Positions 42,451-51,176 of a stretch of DNA of 59,184 nt are shown piece after piece. The translations under genes and the position numbers were made by a program. Position 1 is the stretch's first letter, and every line of letters starts with the position of its first letter. Source of the stretch: Caulobacter sp. Its GTDB lineage: Bacteria; Pseudomonadota; Alphaproteobacteria; Caulobacterales; Caulobacteraceae. The DNA lies in contig JAQGIP010000052.1 of NCBI GenBank assembly GCA_028291055.1, positions 1-59,184 of the forward strand, written 5' to 3'. The notes under the pieces are model-generated. The model did no database searches. It was not told the DNA's origin and saw only the letters and a program-made list of their open reading frames with translations.

Positions 42451-45400
42451 GTGACGACGATTACCGGCACGGCTCTTAGCGACACCTTGACCGGCGGCGA
42501 CCCCGCCGACGTCCTCAACGGCCTGGCCGGCGATGACCTGCTGTACGGCGGCAAGGGCGACGACAACCTCTATGGCGGCGCGGGCGATGACCTGCTCGAC
42601 GGCGGCCTGGGATCGGACAAGGCCTGGTATGCCGATGCGCTCAGCGGCGTCACCGTCGATCTCAACATCACCGTCGCCCAGAACACCGGCGGCGGCGGCC
42701 TCGACACCCTGATCAGCATCGAGAACCTGACCGGCTCCAACTATAACGACGTGCTGACCGGCGACAACGAATCCAACCGCTTCGACGGCGGCAACGGCAA
42801 CGACATCCTCTACGGCGGCTTCGGCGCGGACTTCCTCAGCGGGGGCGCGGGCAACGACCTGCTCTACGGCGGCCAGGGAACCGACAACCTCCAGGGCGGC
42901 AAGGGCGACGACTTCATCCAGGGCGGGACCGGCGACGACTACATCGACGGCGGCCTCGGCATCGACACCGCCAGCTACGCCGACATCATCGGCGGCGTCA
43001 CCGTCGACCTGAACCTGACCCTGGCCCAGAACACGCTCAGCGCCGGCCTCGACACCCTGATCGGCATCGAGAACCTGCAAGGCTCCGACTACAACGACAT
43101 CCTCACCGGCGACGGCCTCGACAACCGCCTCGACGGCGGCCTGGGCAATGACCAGCTGTTCGGCGGCGCCGGCGTCGACACCCTGATCGGCGGCGACGGC
43201 AAGGACACCCTGGACGGCGGCATCGGCAACGACATCCTCTACGGTGGCGAAGGCCGCGACGTTCTCACCGGCGGCGACGGCGACGACCGCCTGACCGGCG
43301 GTGCGGGCGACGATACCCTCGATGGCGGCGCGGGCACGGACACCGCCGACTACAGCGACGCCACCGGCGGCGTCACCGTCGACCTCAACCTGACCCTCGG
43401 CCAGGACACCATCGGCGCCGGTTTCGACCGCTTCCTGTCCATCGAGAACCTCACCGGCTCGGCCTACAACGACACCCTCACCGGCGACGCCGGCATCAAC
43501 GTGATCGACGGCGGCGCGGGCGATGACGTGATCGACGGCGGTTCCAGCGCCGACACCCTGTTCGGCGGAGCGGGCAACGACACCTTGATCGGCGGCATCA
43601 GCGCCTTCACCGACGCCCTCTACGGCGGCGCCGGCAACGACAATCTCGACGGCGGCAAGGGCGACGACCTGCTGTTCGGCGGCCTCGGCGACGACACGCT
43701 CAACGGCGGCATCGGCGTGGATACCGCCTCCTATGCCGACATCACCGGCGCGGGCGTGAAGGTCGACCTGTCCATCACCGCCGCCCAGAACACCGGCAAC
43801 GGGGGTATCGACACCCTGGTCAGCATCGAAAACCTGATCGGCACCGCCAACAACGACGTGCTGACCGGCGACTCCAATGCCAACAGCCTCTACGGCGGCA
43901 ACGGTTCCGACCAGCTCTACGGCGGCGTCGGCGACGACGCCCTCTACGGCGGCCTGGGCAACGACACCCTGTATGGCGGCGACGGCAAGGATCTGCTCGA
44001 CGGCGGCGACGGTATCGACACGGTCAGCTATGCCGCCACGCTCACCGCCGTGAAGGTCAACCTGTCCATCGCCACGGCCCAGGACACGCAAGGCGGCGGC
44101 ACCGACACCCTGGTGGGCATCGAAAACCTGCTGGGCAGCCTGCTGAACGACACCCTGACCGGGGACCTCGGCGCCAACCGCATCGACGGCAACAAGGGCG
44201 ACGACGCCATCTACGGCGGCGCGGGCAATGACGTGCTGATCGGCAACGCCGGCAACGACCTGGTCTCCGGCGGCCTCGGCGACGACAGCCTGGACGGCGG
44301 CGTCGGCATCGACGTGGCCAGCTATGCGGACGCCACCTCGGCGGTCACCGTCAGCCTGGCCCTGACCACCGCCCAGAACACCGTGGGCGCGGGCGTCGAC
44401 ACCCTGGTCAACTTCGAAAACCTGACGGGCGGGATCTATGACGACACCCTGACCGGCAACGACCTCGACAACGTCATCGACGGCGGCGCGGGCTACGACA
44501 CCCTGTTCGGCGGCCTGGGCAAGGACACCCTGATCGGCGGCGACGGCCGTGACACGCTTTACGGCGGCGACGCCAACGACACCCTCTACGGCGGCGAAGC
44601 CAAGGACGTCCTCTACGGCGGCATCGGCGACGATCTGCTGAACGGCGGCAATAGCGACGACACCCTGGACGGCGGCGACGGCTCCGACACCGCCAGCTAT
44701 GCCGACGCGGCCTCGGGCGTCACCGTCAACCTGACCTTCACCCTGGCCCAGAACACCCTGGGCGCCGGCCTCGACAAGCTGGTCTCCATCGAAAACCTCG
44801 CCGGCTCGGCCTTCAACGACATCTTCACGGGCGACAACAACGACAACCGCCTCGACGGCGCGGCCGGCAACGACCTCATCGACGGCGGCAACGGCGCCGA
44901 CACCCTGATCGGCGGCGACGGCGACGATACCCTGATCGGCGGGTCCGGGACCTTCAACGACAGCCTCTATGGCGGCGCGGGCAACGACAGCCTCGACGGC
45001 GGCAAGGGCGACGACCTGCTGGTCGGCGGCGCGGGCGACGACACGATCAACGGCGGCGTCGGCTTCGACACCGCCAGCTACGAGGACGCTGCCGCCGGCG
45101 TCACCGTCGACCTGTCCATCACAACCGCCCAGAACACCGTCAACGCGGGCCTCGACACCCTGGTCAGCATCGAAAACCTGCTGGGTTCGGCCTTCGTCGA
45201 CAGCCTGACGGGCGACGCCTTCGACAACCGCATCGACGGCGGCGCCGGCAACGACCTGCTCTACGGCGGCTCGGGTAACGACACCCTGCTGGGCGGCCTC
45301 GGCGCCGACAGCCTCTATGGCGGCAAGGGCGACGACGTGCTGATCGGCGGGGCCGGGCTGGACACCCTTTATGGGGGTTTGGGCGCCGATCGTTTCGTCT

Positions 45401-45690
45401 TTAATCCCGGCGACAGCGGCGTGGAAAAATCCGCCCGCGACAAGATCATGGACTTCAGCCATGCCGACGGCGACCACATCGACCTGTCGGGCATCGACGC
45501 CATCGCCGGCGGGGCCGACGACGCCTTCCACATCGTGGGCGCCTTCACCCTGCATGCGGGCGAATTGATCCTGACGGCGGTCACCGGCGGCTATCAGGTC
45601 GACGCCGACATCAACGGCGACGGCAAGAGCGACTTCAGCCTGACGGTGATCACCACCGCCCCCCTCGACATCACCGACTTCTGGCCCTGA
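42451..45690 (+). CDS. RTX-type calcium-binding repeat protein, probable type I secretion substrate
   Basis: 1079 residues, no signal peptide, very acidic. It is built almost entirely of GGxGxDxLxGG nonapeptide repeats (calcium beta-rolls) interspersed with eight copies of a second unit of ~45 residues: D-T-A-S-Y-A-D, then VTVDLxxTxAQNT, GLDTLxSIENLxGSxxND and LTGD, starting near residues 57, 173, 297, 425, 524, 622, 747 and 874. The last ~95 residues (DRFVFNPGDSG ... DKIMDFSHADGDHIDLS ... LDITDFWP) look like a serralysin-type type I secretion signal. No catalytic domain is present. Start GTG 42451 with GGGGA upstream. No RTX secretion genes are adjacent. Structural or surface role inferred. 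Confidence 0.9.
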   Translation: MTTITGTALSDTLTGGDPADVLNGLAGDDLLYGGKGDDNLYGGAGDDLLDGGLGSDKAWYADALSGVTVDLNITVAQNTGGGGLDTLISIENLTGSNYNDVLTGDNESNRFDGGNGNDILYGGFGADFLSGGAGNDLLYGGQGTDNLQGGKGDDFIQGGTGDDYIDGGLGIDTASYADIIGGVTVDLNLTLAQNTLSAGLDTLIGIENLQGSDYNDILTGDGLDNRLDGGLGNDQLFGGAGVDTLIGGDGKDTLDGGIGNDILYGGEGRDVLTGGDGDDRLTGGAGDDTLDGGAGTDTADYSDATGGVTVDLNLTLGQDTIGAGFDRFLSIENLTGSAYNDTLTGDAGINVIDGGAGDDVIDGGSSADTLFGGAGNDTLIGGISAFTDALYGGAGNDNLDGGKGDDLLFGGLGDDTLNGGIGVDTASYADITGAGVKVDLSITAAQNTGNGGIDTLVSIENLIGTANNDVLTGDSNANSLYGGNGSDQLYGGVGDDALYGGLGNDTLYGGDGKDLLDGGDGIDTVSYAATLTAVKVNLSIATAQDTQGGGTDTLVGIENLLGSLLNDTLTGDLGANRIDGNKGDDAIYGGAGNDVLIGNAGNDLVSGGLGDDSLDGGVGIDVASYADATSAVTVSLALTTAQNTVGAGVDTLVNFENLTGGIYDDTLTGNDLDNVIDGGAGYDTLFGGLGKDTLIGGDGRDTLYGGDANDTLYGGEAKDVLYGGIGDDLLNGGNSDDTLDGGDGSDTASYADAASGVTVNLTFTLAQNTLGAGLDKLVSIENLAGSAFNDIFTGDNNDNRLDGAAGNDLIDGGNGADTLIGGDGDDTLIGGSGTFNDSLYGGAGNDSLDGGKGDDLLVGGAGDDTINGGVGFDTASYEDAAAGVTVDLSITTAQNTVNAGLDTLVSIENLLGSAFVDSLTGDAFDNRIDGGAGNDLLYGGSGNDTLLGGLGADSLYGGKGDDVLIGGAGLDTLYGGLGADRFVFNPGDSGVEKSARDKIMDFSHADGDHIDLSGIDAIAGGADDAFHIVGAFTLHAGELILTAVTGGYQVDADINGDGKSDFSLTVITTAPLDITDFWP

Positions 45691-45725
45691 TCCCCCCTTC
45701 CTGATCGCCTTCGGAGACCTCGACC

Positions 45726-46856
45726 TTGCTTCTGCCGGGTGACCCCGCGCCGCACTTCAAGGCGGCCACGCCCTCCAACCCGACCTACAGCTTCGGCTCC
45801 GTTGCCGGGCGCTACGTCCTGCTGGCCTTCCTGCCGAGCGACGATGCGGCCCAGGCCCACGCCAACGCCCTGGCGGCCCTGCACGCGCGGCGCGCCCTGT
45901 TCGACGACGAGCGCTGCTGCGTGTTCGGCGTGTTGCGCGACCCGGCTCTGATCAGCGCCGCCCAGGACGAGATCCCCGGCATCCGCTGGATTCTCGACAC
46001 CGACGGCGCGGTCTTCGCCGCCCATGAGATGCTGAACGCCGAGGGGGCGGAAACCCCCGGCTGGATCCTGCTCGACCCCAACCTGCGGGTGCTCTTTTCC
46101 GCCCCCTTCGACGCCGTGGATACGGTGCTGGGGGCGGTGGCCGGCCTGCCCGCCATCGACCTCTACGCCCAGACCGCCCTCCACGCCCCGGTGCTGATCG
46201 TGCCTCGGGTGTTCGAGCCGGCCTTCTGCAAGCAGCTGATCGACCACTATGACGCCCAGGGCGGGGAGAGCTCCGGCTTCATGCGCGACGTGGGCGGGCT
46301 CACCGTGCTGCTCAACGATCCGGGCCATAAGCGCCGGTCCGACGTCATTCTCGAAGATGAGAAGCTGCAGATGCAGATCCGCGCCCGCATGGTGCGCCGC
46401 CTCAATCCCGAAATCACCAAGGCCTTCCAGTTCCTGCCCACCCGCATCGAGCGCTATCTGGTGGCCCGTTACGACGCCGCCGAGCTGGGCTTCTTCCGGC
46501 CGCACCGCGACAACACCACCCTGGGCACCGCGCATCGCAGGTTCGCCGTGACCATCAACCTTAACCCCGGCGGCTACGAAGGCGGCGACCTGCGCTTTCC
46601 GGAGTTCGGCGGCCGCACCTACCGTGCGCCCCTGGGCGGGGCGGTGGTCTTCTCCTGCTCTCTGCTGCACGAGGCCACGCCGGTCACCGAGGGCCGGCGC
46701 TACGCCTTCCTGCCCTTCCTCTATGACGACGCGGCCGCCAAGGTGCGCGAAGCCAACGCCGAGTTCCTGGCCACGGAGGGACCGCGCTACGCCGCGAGCG
46801 GCGCGAAAGAACAAAGTCTCGCGTCTGCTAAAGTATTCGTGCCACACGCGAATTGA
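45726..46856 (+). CDS. Fe(II)/2-oxoglutarate dioxygenase with N-terminal peroxiredoxin-like domain
   Basis: 376 residues. Residues 1-145 follow the AhpC/TSA-type thioredoxin fold (MLLPGDPAPHFKAATPSN, GRYVLLAFLPSDDAAQAH), but the peroxidatic cysteine position is occupied by non-cysteine residues, so it is probably non-catalytic. Residues 150-345 are a prolyl-4-hydroxylase-like double-stranded beta helix: iron ligands His260/Asp262 (FFRPHRDNTT) and His315 (LLHEATPVTEGRRY), with Arg324/325 as the probable 2OG-binding residue. Start TTG 45726 with GGAGA. It lies 35 bp after the RTX gene, implying cotranscription; hydroxylation of the RTX protein is a hypothesis. Confidence 0.85.
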   Translation: MLLPGDPAPHFKAATPSNPTYSFGSVAGRYVLLAFLPSDDAAQAHANALAALHARRALFDDERCCVFGVLRDPALISAAQDEIPGIRWILDTDGAVFAAHEMLNAEGAETPGWILLDPNLRVLFSAPFDAVDTVLGAVAGLPAIDLYAQTALHAPVLIVPRVFEPAFCKQLIDHYDAQGGESSGFMRDVGGLTVLLNDPGHKRRSDVILEDEKLQMQIRARMVRRLNPEITKAFQFLPTRIERYLVARYDAAELGFFRPHRDNTTLGTAHRRFAVTINLNPGGYEGGDLRFPEFGGRTYRAPLGGAVVFSCSLLHEATPVTEGRRYAFLPFLYDDAAAKVREANAEFLATEGPRYAASGAKEQSLASAKVFVPHAN

Positions 46857-46970
46857 TCACTCGTCATTATAACTTTCTTATACTGTTTCTCTTGCGACAC
46901 TTTGTTTCGTTGCGTAAACATTAACGGCGTGATCTGGTCCCGTACTGTAGAGTTCGAGTGGGGACGGCGC
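46857..46970 (+). promoter_or_regulatory. AT-rich interval with candidate promoter before the GT2 gene
   Basis: This 114-bp stretch is clearly AT-richer than its neighbours. A candidate sigma-70 promoter is TTGCGA (46892-46897), 17-bp spacer, TAAACA (46915-46920). A TATACT at 46879-46884 is another -10-like sequence without a well-spaced -35. The GT2 and deacetylase-fold genes may therefore be transcribed independently of the RTX gene. Confidence 0.4.
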
Positions 46971-47834
46971 ATGGCGCGGCTTTCAGTATTTGTCTGTGCT
47001 CATAACGAAGGTGCGCGGCTGGGCGAGTGTCTCGCCCGTCTTCGCTTCGCCGATGAGATCGTCGTCCTGCTGGACCGCACCACCGACGCTTCGGTGGAGA
47101 TCGCGAAATCCATGGCCGACGTGCTGATCACCGGGTCCTTCCCTCTGGAGGGGCCGCGCCGCGAGACAGCGCTCGCCGCCTGCACCGGCGAGTGGATCTT
47201 CGAGGTCGACGCCGACGAATTCGTGCCCCTGGAACTGGCCCAGGAGATTCTGCGCACCATCGGCGGCCTGCCGGCGGCCGACCACTTCCTGATCCCCGTC
47301 GACAACTATGTGGGCGCCCGCCTGGTCCGCCACGGCTGGGGCGGCTCCTTCGGCACCAGCGCGGTGACCCGCCTCTACCGCCAGGGCGTCAAGCAATGGC
47401 ACTCCCAGCGCGTCCACCCGGGCGTCACCCTGACCGGCAGGGCGGGCGGGCGGCTTACCCATCCCCTGGCCCACAAGGTGGACGACGACGTCTCCGACAT
47501 GATCCGCCGCCTCGACCGTTATTCCGAGCTGCGGGCCAACGACATGGTCGATTCGGGCAAGGTGGGCGGCCTGTGGTCGGCGGCCTTCCGGGGCGTGCGC
47601 CGGTTCTGGAAATGCTACGTCAGCCGCAAGGGCTACCGCGAGGGTGTCTGGGGCGTGCTGATCGCCGCCATGTCCGGCCTGTTCGCCTACCTTTCCGTCC
47701 TGCGCGCCCACCTCATCCTCAGCGAACGCCGCGCCGCCGAACTCCTGGCCGCGCCGATCGAGCTGGTAGCGAAGGCCGCCCCCAAGGCCGCGCCCGCCCC
47801 CGCCCCCGCTCAGGACCAGCTGGTCGGCGCCTGA
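46971..47834 (+). CDS. GT2 family glycosyltransferase (WaaE/KdtX-like)
   Basis: 287 residues. The GT-A domain has LSVFVCAHNEGARLGECL, RFADEIVVLLDRTTDASVEI and the metal-binding DADE at 80-83 (WIFEVDADEFVPLEL). These match the small WaaE-like branch, which adds sugars to LPS core or surface glycans. VLIAAMSGLFAYLSVL near residue 235 may be a membrane-associated helix, and the C-terminus is Ala/Pro/Lys rich. ATG 46971 follows GGGGACG. The deacetylase-fold gene starts 6 bp after its stop, so they are an operon. Confidence 0.87.
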   Translation: MARLSVFVCAHNEGARLGECLARLRFADEIVVLLDRTTDASVEIAKSMADVLITGSFPLEGPRRETALAACTGEWIFEVDADEFVPLELAQEILRTIGGLPAADHFLIPVDNYVGARLVRHGWGGSFGTSAVTRLYRQGVKQWHSQRVHPGVTLTGRAGGRLTHPLAHKVDDDVSDMIRRLDRYSELRANDMVDSGKVGGLWSAAFRGVRRFWKCYVSRKGYREGVWGVLIAAMSGLFAYLSVLRAHLILSERRAAELLAAPIELVAKAAPKAAPAPAPAQDQLVGA

Positions 47835-47840
47835 TCCCTA

Positions 47841-48608
47841 ATGCCGCTGCCGTCTCTAGCCCGTCTTCGCCTCGACGCCGAACTGGCCCACTGGGCCTCC
47901 GCTGACCGGCGTCCCGGCCTGTGGTGGCGCGATGACGACGCGCGCGCCGCGACACCGGCCCTTGAGCGCCTGCTGACCACCGCCGCCGGCCTGCCCCTGG
48001 CGCTGGCCGTCATCCCCGACGGCGACCTGGCCGGCCTGGCCGCGCACCTGACACGCCACCCCAACGTGACGGTCGGCCAGCACGGCGTCGACCACCTCAA
48101 CCGCCGCCCCGAGGGCCAGCCGGCCGGCGAATACGCCCTGGACGCCGACCCCGACCACATGGCCGTGACCATCCAGGCCGGCTGGCGCGCGCTGACCGAC
48201 CATGGCCTGAAGCCGGCCTTCTACACGCCCCCCTGGAACCGCCTCGACGCGCCCCTGCCCGGCGTCCTCATCGACCTGGGCTTCACCGCCCTGTCCGCCT
48301 GGCCGGGCGAGGCGGGCGAACACCAGGGCCTCGCCCGCCGCGACGCCGAGATCGACCTGCTGCGCTGGAAGGGCGGGCCCCGCTTCCGGGGGACCGGCCG
48401 CCTGCTGGGCCAGCTTCGCGCCGTCCTTGAGCGGCGTCGGGTGTTCGGCTCCGACGAGCCCGTGGGCCTGCTGACCCACCATCTGGTCCACGATGAGGCA
48501 TCCTGGCGCTTCCTGGCCTGGTTCATCCCCTACGCCCGTGACCGCTTCGACTGGCCGCCGGCGGCGCCGGTCGCGGCCGCCGACGTCACGGCGCGCCAGG
48601 CGGCTTGA
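47841..48608 (+). CDS. Polysaccharide deacetylase-fold (NodB-like) protein
   Basis: 255 residues without a signal peptide. It has features of the NodB/CE4 fold: LWWRDDDARA with an Asp cluster at 31-33, then TVGQHGVDHLNRRP giving His81 and His85, which together suggest an Asp-His-His metal triad, and FYTPPWNRLD resembling motif 3. It lacks the classic TFDDG motif and is cytoplasmic by appearance, so it belongs to a divergent branch. Tightly linked to the GT2 gene, so the substrate is probably a sugar nucleotide, lipid-linked sugar or glycan. Function is inferred, not established. Confidence 0.75.
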   Translation: MPLPSLARLRLDAELAHWASADRRPGLWWRDDDARAATPALERLLTTAAGLPLALAVIPDGDLAGLAAHLTRHPNVTVGQHGVDHLNRRPEGQPAGEYALDADPDHMAVTIQAGWRALTDHGLKPAFYTPPWNRLDAPLPGVLIDLGFTALSAWPGEAGEHQGLARRDAEIDLLRWKGGPRFRGTGRLLGQLRAVLERRRVFGSDEPVGLLTHHLVHDEASWRFLAWFIPYARDRFDWPPAAPVAAADVTARQAA

Positions 48609-48660
48609 CTGCCCCAGGGTTCCGCGCCGAGCCTGCTCGAAACGATGAGGGAGCAGGGCC

Positions 48661-49410
48661 ATGAACGACACGGTGATCCGGCAGGACAGGGCGGGCGCGG
48701 CCCATCTCATTCTCAACCGCCCCGACAAGCTCAATTCCCTGAACGTCGAGGTCTTCCTGGCGCTCGACGCCCACCTCTATGATCTGGCAAGGGGCCCGGC
48801 CGGTATCGGCGTGGTCGTCCTGCGCGGCGCAGGCCGCTGCTTCTCCGCCGGCCACGACCTGGGCGATATCGCCGCCGGCGAGAAGCTGCCCCGTCCCCAC
48901 TTCCAGTCGGATGTGATCGAGCGCCTGGCCACCCTGCCCATGCCGGTGATCAGCGCCGTCCATGGCCACTGCTACACCGGCGCCCTCGAACTGGCCCTGG
49001 CCGGCGACCTGATCCTGGCCTCCGAGAACGCCAAGTTCGCCGACACCCACGCCAAGTGGGCCCTGACCCCCGTCTGGGGCCTCAGCCAGCGCCTGCCGCG
49101 GCGCATCGGCCCGGCCAAGGCGCGCGAGATGATGTTCACCTGCCGCACCTATTCAGGCCGCCAGGCCGAGGCCATGGGCCTGGCCAATGCCTGCGTCGCC
49201 GACGACGCCTTCGAGGCCGCGCTCGACGCCCTCACCGCCGAAATCCTCGCCAACTCCCCCTTCAGCCACGCGGCCAACAAACGCCTGCTCGACGACACCG
49301 ACGGCTTGCCCCTGCCCGTGGGCCTCGCCCACGAGGTCTATCGCGGCGAGGGCCGCGGCCCCGACATGGAGGCCCGCATCGGGGCCTTCATGAGCAGGAA
49401 GAAGGGCTAG
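48661..49410 (+). CDS. Enoyl-CoA hydratase/isomerase family protein
   Basis: 249-residue crotonase-fold enzyme. The oxyanion-hole segments are GAGRCFSAGHDLGD and HGHCYTGALELALAGDL, and FADTHAKWALTPVWGLSQRLPR is the active-site region. The position that carries the catalytic Glu of true hydratases is not clearly acidic here, so reaction type (hydratase, isomerase or thioesterase-like) is uncertain. ATG 48661 follows GAGGGAGCAGGGCC. Stand-alone between the deacetylase-fold and aminotransferase genes on the same strand. Confidence 0.9.
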   Translation: MNDTVIRQDRAGAAHLILNRPDKLNSLNVEVFLALDAHLYDLARGPAGIGVVVLRGAGRCFSAGHDLGDIAAGEKLPRPHFQSDVIERLATLPMPVISAVHGHCYTGALELALAGDLILASENAKFADTHAKWALTPVWGLSQRLPRRIGPAKAREMMFTCRTYSGRQAEAMGLANACVADDAFEAALDALTAEILANSPFSHAANKRLLDDTDGLPLPVGLAHEVYRGEGRGPDMEARIGAFMSRKKG

Positions 49411-49638
49411 GGGCCGGCGGAAACAGCCGACCGGCATACCGATTGGCCCTAGTGCCCCGGCGCCCCGAAAGCTAAAGCTTGCCCATGACCGCCACCCAAC
49501 ACCGCCGTGGGCGCTTCTGGCGCCGCCGGACCCAGGGCCCGACCTGCTGCGTATGACGCCGCTGCACTGACCAGGCGAGGCCGTGCGTCAGCGCGGCGAA
49601 CAGGCGGCCAGCCGCCGGCGATCATCACGGAAACTCCC

Positions 49639-50865
49639 ATGACCCCCACCACCCCCGACTGGGCCGCTCGCTTCAGCGACCGCATGGCCCGCGTCCGCGC
49701 CAGCGAAATCCGCGAACTGCTGAAGCTGCTCGACCAGCCCGACATCCTCTCCTTCGCCGGCGGCATCCCCGATCCGGGCCTGTTCCCCGCCGCCCGCATC
49801 CAGGCCGGCTACGAGGCGGTCCTGGCCGACCCCGAACTCAGCCGCCAGGCGCTGCAGTATTCGGTCAGCGAGGGCTACCTGCCGCTGCGCCGCTGGATCA
49901 CTGAGCGCATGGCCCGCGACGGCGTGGCGTGCGACGAGCACAACATCATCCTCACCGCCGGCTCGCAGCAGGCGCTGGACCTGATCGGCCGCCTCTTCAT
50001 CAGCCCCGGCGGTACGGTCATCGTGGCGGCGCCCACCTACCTGGGCGCGCTCCAGGCCTTCAATCCCAGTCAGCCCGACTACCTCGACCTGCCCGAAACC
50101 GCCCTGTCGGACGGCGTCGACCCCGACGCCCTGATGGCCGGCCGCGCGCCCGGACCGCTGGGCTATTTCGTGCCTGACTTCGCCAACCCCACGGGCCAGA
50201 GCCTGACCCTGGCCGAGCGCGAGGCGCTGCTCGATCTGGCCGAACAACTGGACATGACCCTGGTCGAGGACGCCGCCTACCGCGAGCTGCGCTTCGATGG
50301 CGAGCCCGCGCCCACCCTGCTGGCCCTCGACATCGCCCGTCATGGCTCCATCGAAAATGCCCGCACCCTCTTCTGCGGCACCCTGTCGAAGACCCTGTCG
50401 CCGGCGTTGCGCATCGGCTGGGTCTGCGGCCCGCGCGCGGTGATCGAAAAGCTGGTGCTGCTGAAACAGGGCGCCGACCTGCACGTCTCCACCGTCAACC
50501 AGATGGTCGCCCATCGCGCGGTATCGGAGGGCTATGACCAGCACCTGGGCATGCTGCGCGCCGCCTACGGCGCCAAGGCCCACGCCATCCTGGCTGCGCT
50601 CGCCCGCCATATGCCGGCCTCCGTCTCCTGGTCGAAACCCCAGGGCGGCATGTTCGTCTGGGTGAAGCTGCCGCCGGGCATGGACGGCGCCGCCCTGCTG
50701 GAACGCGCCCTGGCCGAGGAACGCCTGGCCTTTGTCCCCGGCGCCCCCTTCTTCGCGGAGTCGGCCGACGCCAACACCCTGCGCCTCAGCTACTCCCTGC
50801 CCACGCAGGCGCAGATCGATGACGGCGTGCGCCGGCTGGCGGGATTGATCGGGCGCGGAGGCTAG
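49639..50865 (+). CDS. PLP-dependent aminotransferase (class I/II, LysN/2-aminoadipate type)
   Basis: 408 residues, fold type I. ILSFAGGIPDPGLFP, YSVSEGYLPLRRWI, TAGSQQALDLIGRLF, FVPDFANPTGQ and the PLP lysine K251 in FCGTLSKTLSPALRIGW are typical of the 2-aminoadipate/GntR-linked aminotransferase clade. Amino-group donor and acceptor cannot be read from sequence. I chose ATG 49639 (GGAAA upstream); 44 more in-frame residues 5' are low-complexity. The stop overlaps that of convergent parE by CTAG (50862-50865). Confidence 0.9.
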   Translation: MTPTTPDWAARFSDRMARVRASEIRELLKLLDQPDILSFAGGIPDPGLFPAARIQAGYEAVLADPELSRQALQYSVSEGYLPLRRWITERMARDGVACDEHNIILTAGSQQALDLIGRLFISPGGTVIVAAPTYLGALQAFNPSQPDYLDLPETALSDGVDPDALMAGRAPGPLGYFVPDFANPTGQSLTLAEREALLDLAEQLDMTLVEDAAYRELRFDGEPAPTLLALDIARHGSIENARTLFCGTLSKTLSPALRIGWVCGPRAVIEKLVLLKQGADLHVSTVNQMVAHRAVSEGYDQHLGMLRAAYGAKAHAILAALARHMPASVSWSKPQGGMFVWVKLPPGMDGAALLERALAEERLAFVPGAPFFAESADANTLRLSYSLPTQAQIDDGVRRLAGLIGRGG

Positions 50866-51176
50866 GCCTGGTCCTCTTCGAAGGCCGAGGCCAGGTCACG
50901 GCCACCGTAGAGAATCCGATCAATGATGACGGATCCGGGTGGATCGATGTGAAAGGCGATCAGTACTCGCCTCTCGAAGCCGGTCGTCCGCAAGCCGGGT
51001 CGGATGGCATCCTGGCGTTGGCCCCGTTGCGGAAAGACATCGAAGCCCATGCAATGCCGATGCACGCGCTCTACATAGGCGCCCGCGAGTTCGAGGCCGC
51101 TGCGCTCGGCGACGTACCGGTAGAGACCCAGCAGGTCCGCCTCCGCCGCAGGTGAGAACGAAACCCTATTCGCCAC
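50862..51176 (-). CDS. parE: ParE-family toxin
   Basis: 104 residues of the RelE/ParE superfamily: VSFSPAAEADLLGLYRYVAE, LAGAYVERVHRHC, FPQRGQRQDAIRPGLRT and the terminal VIIDRILYGGRDL. ParE toxins poison DNA gyrase. Start GTG 51174-51176, overlapping the end of the parD-like antitoxin gene by 11 bp, the normal antitoxin-first order. It is convergent with, and overlaps by 4 bp, the aminotransferase stop. Confidence 0.9.
   Translation of the reverse strand: MANRVSFSPAAEADLLGLYRYVAERSGLELAGAYVERVHRHCMGFDVFPQRGQRQDAIRPGLRTTGFERRVLIAFHIDPPGSVIIDRILYGGRDLASAFEEDQA

Noticed and set aside
42451..45360. Regular DNA repeats that could suggest a CRISPR array or satellite
   Set aside because: The repeats are in frame, degenerate, and encode RTX beta-roll peptides; there are no constant repeats with unique spacers.
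42376..45555. Very long open frame (over 1000 codons) on the minus strand opposite the RTX gene
   Set aside because: It mirrors the RTX repeats codon for codon and consists of monotonous Val/Ala/Gly/Asp runs; it is an artefact of GC-rich repeat DNA with no start signal or family resemblance.
42451..45690. RTX protein as a haemolysin or protease toxin
   Set aside because: No catalytic or pore-forming domain, no acyltransferase or secretion operon nearby; only repeats and a probable secretion tail are present.
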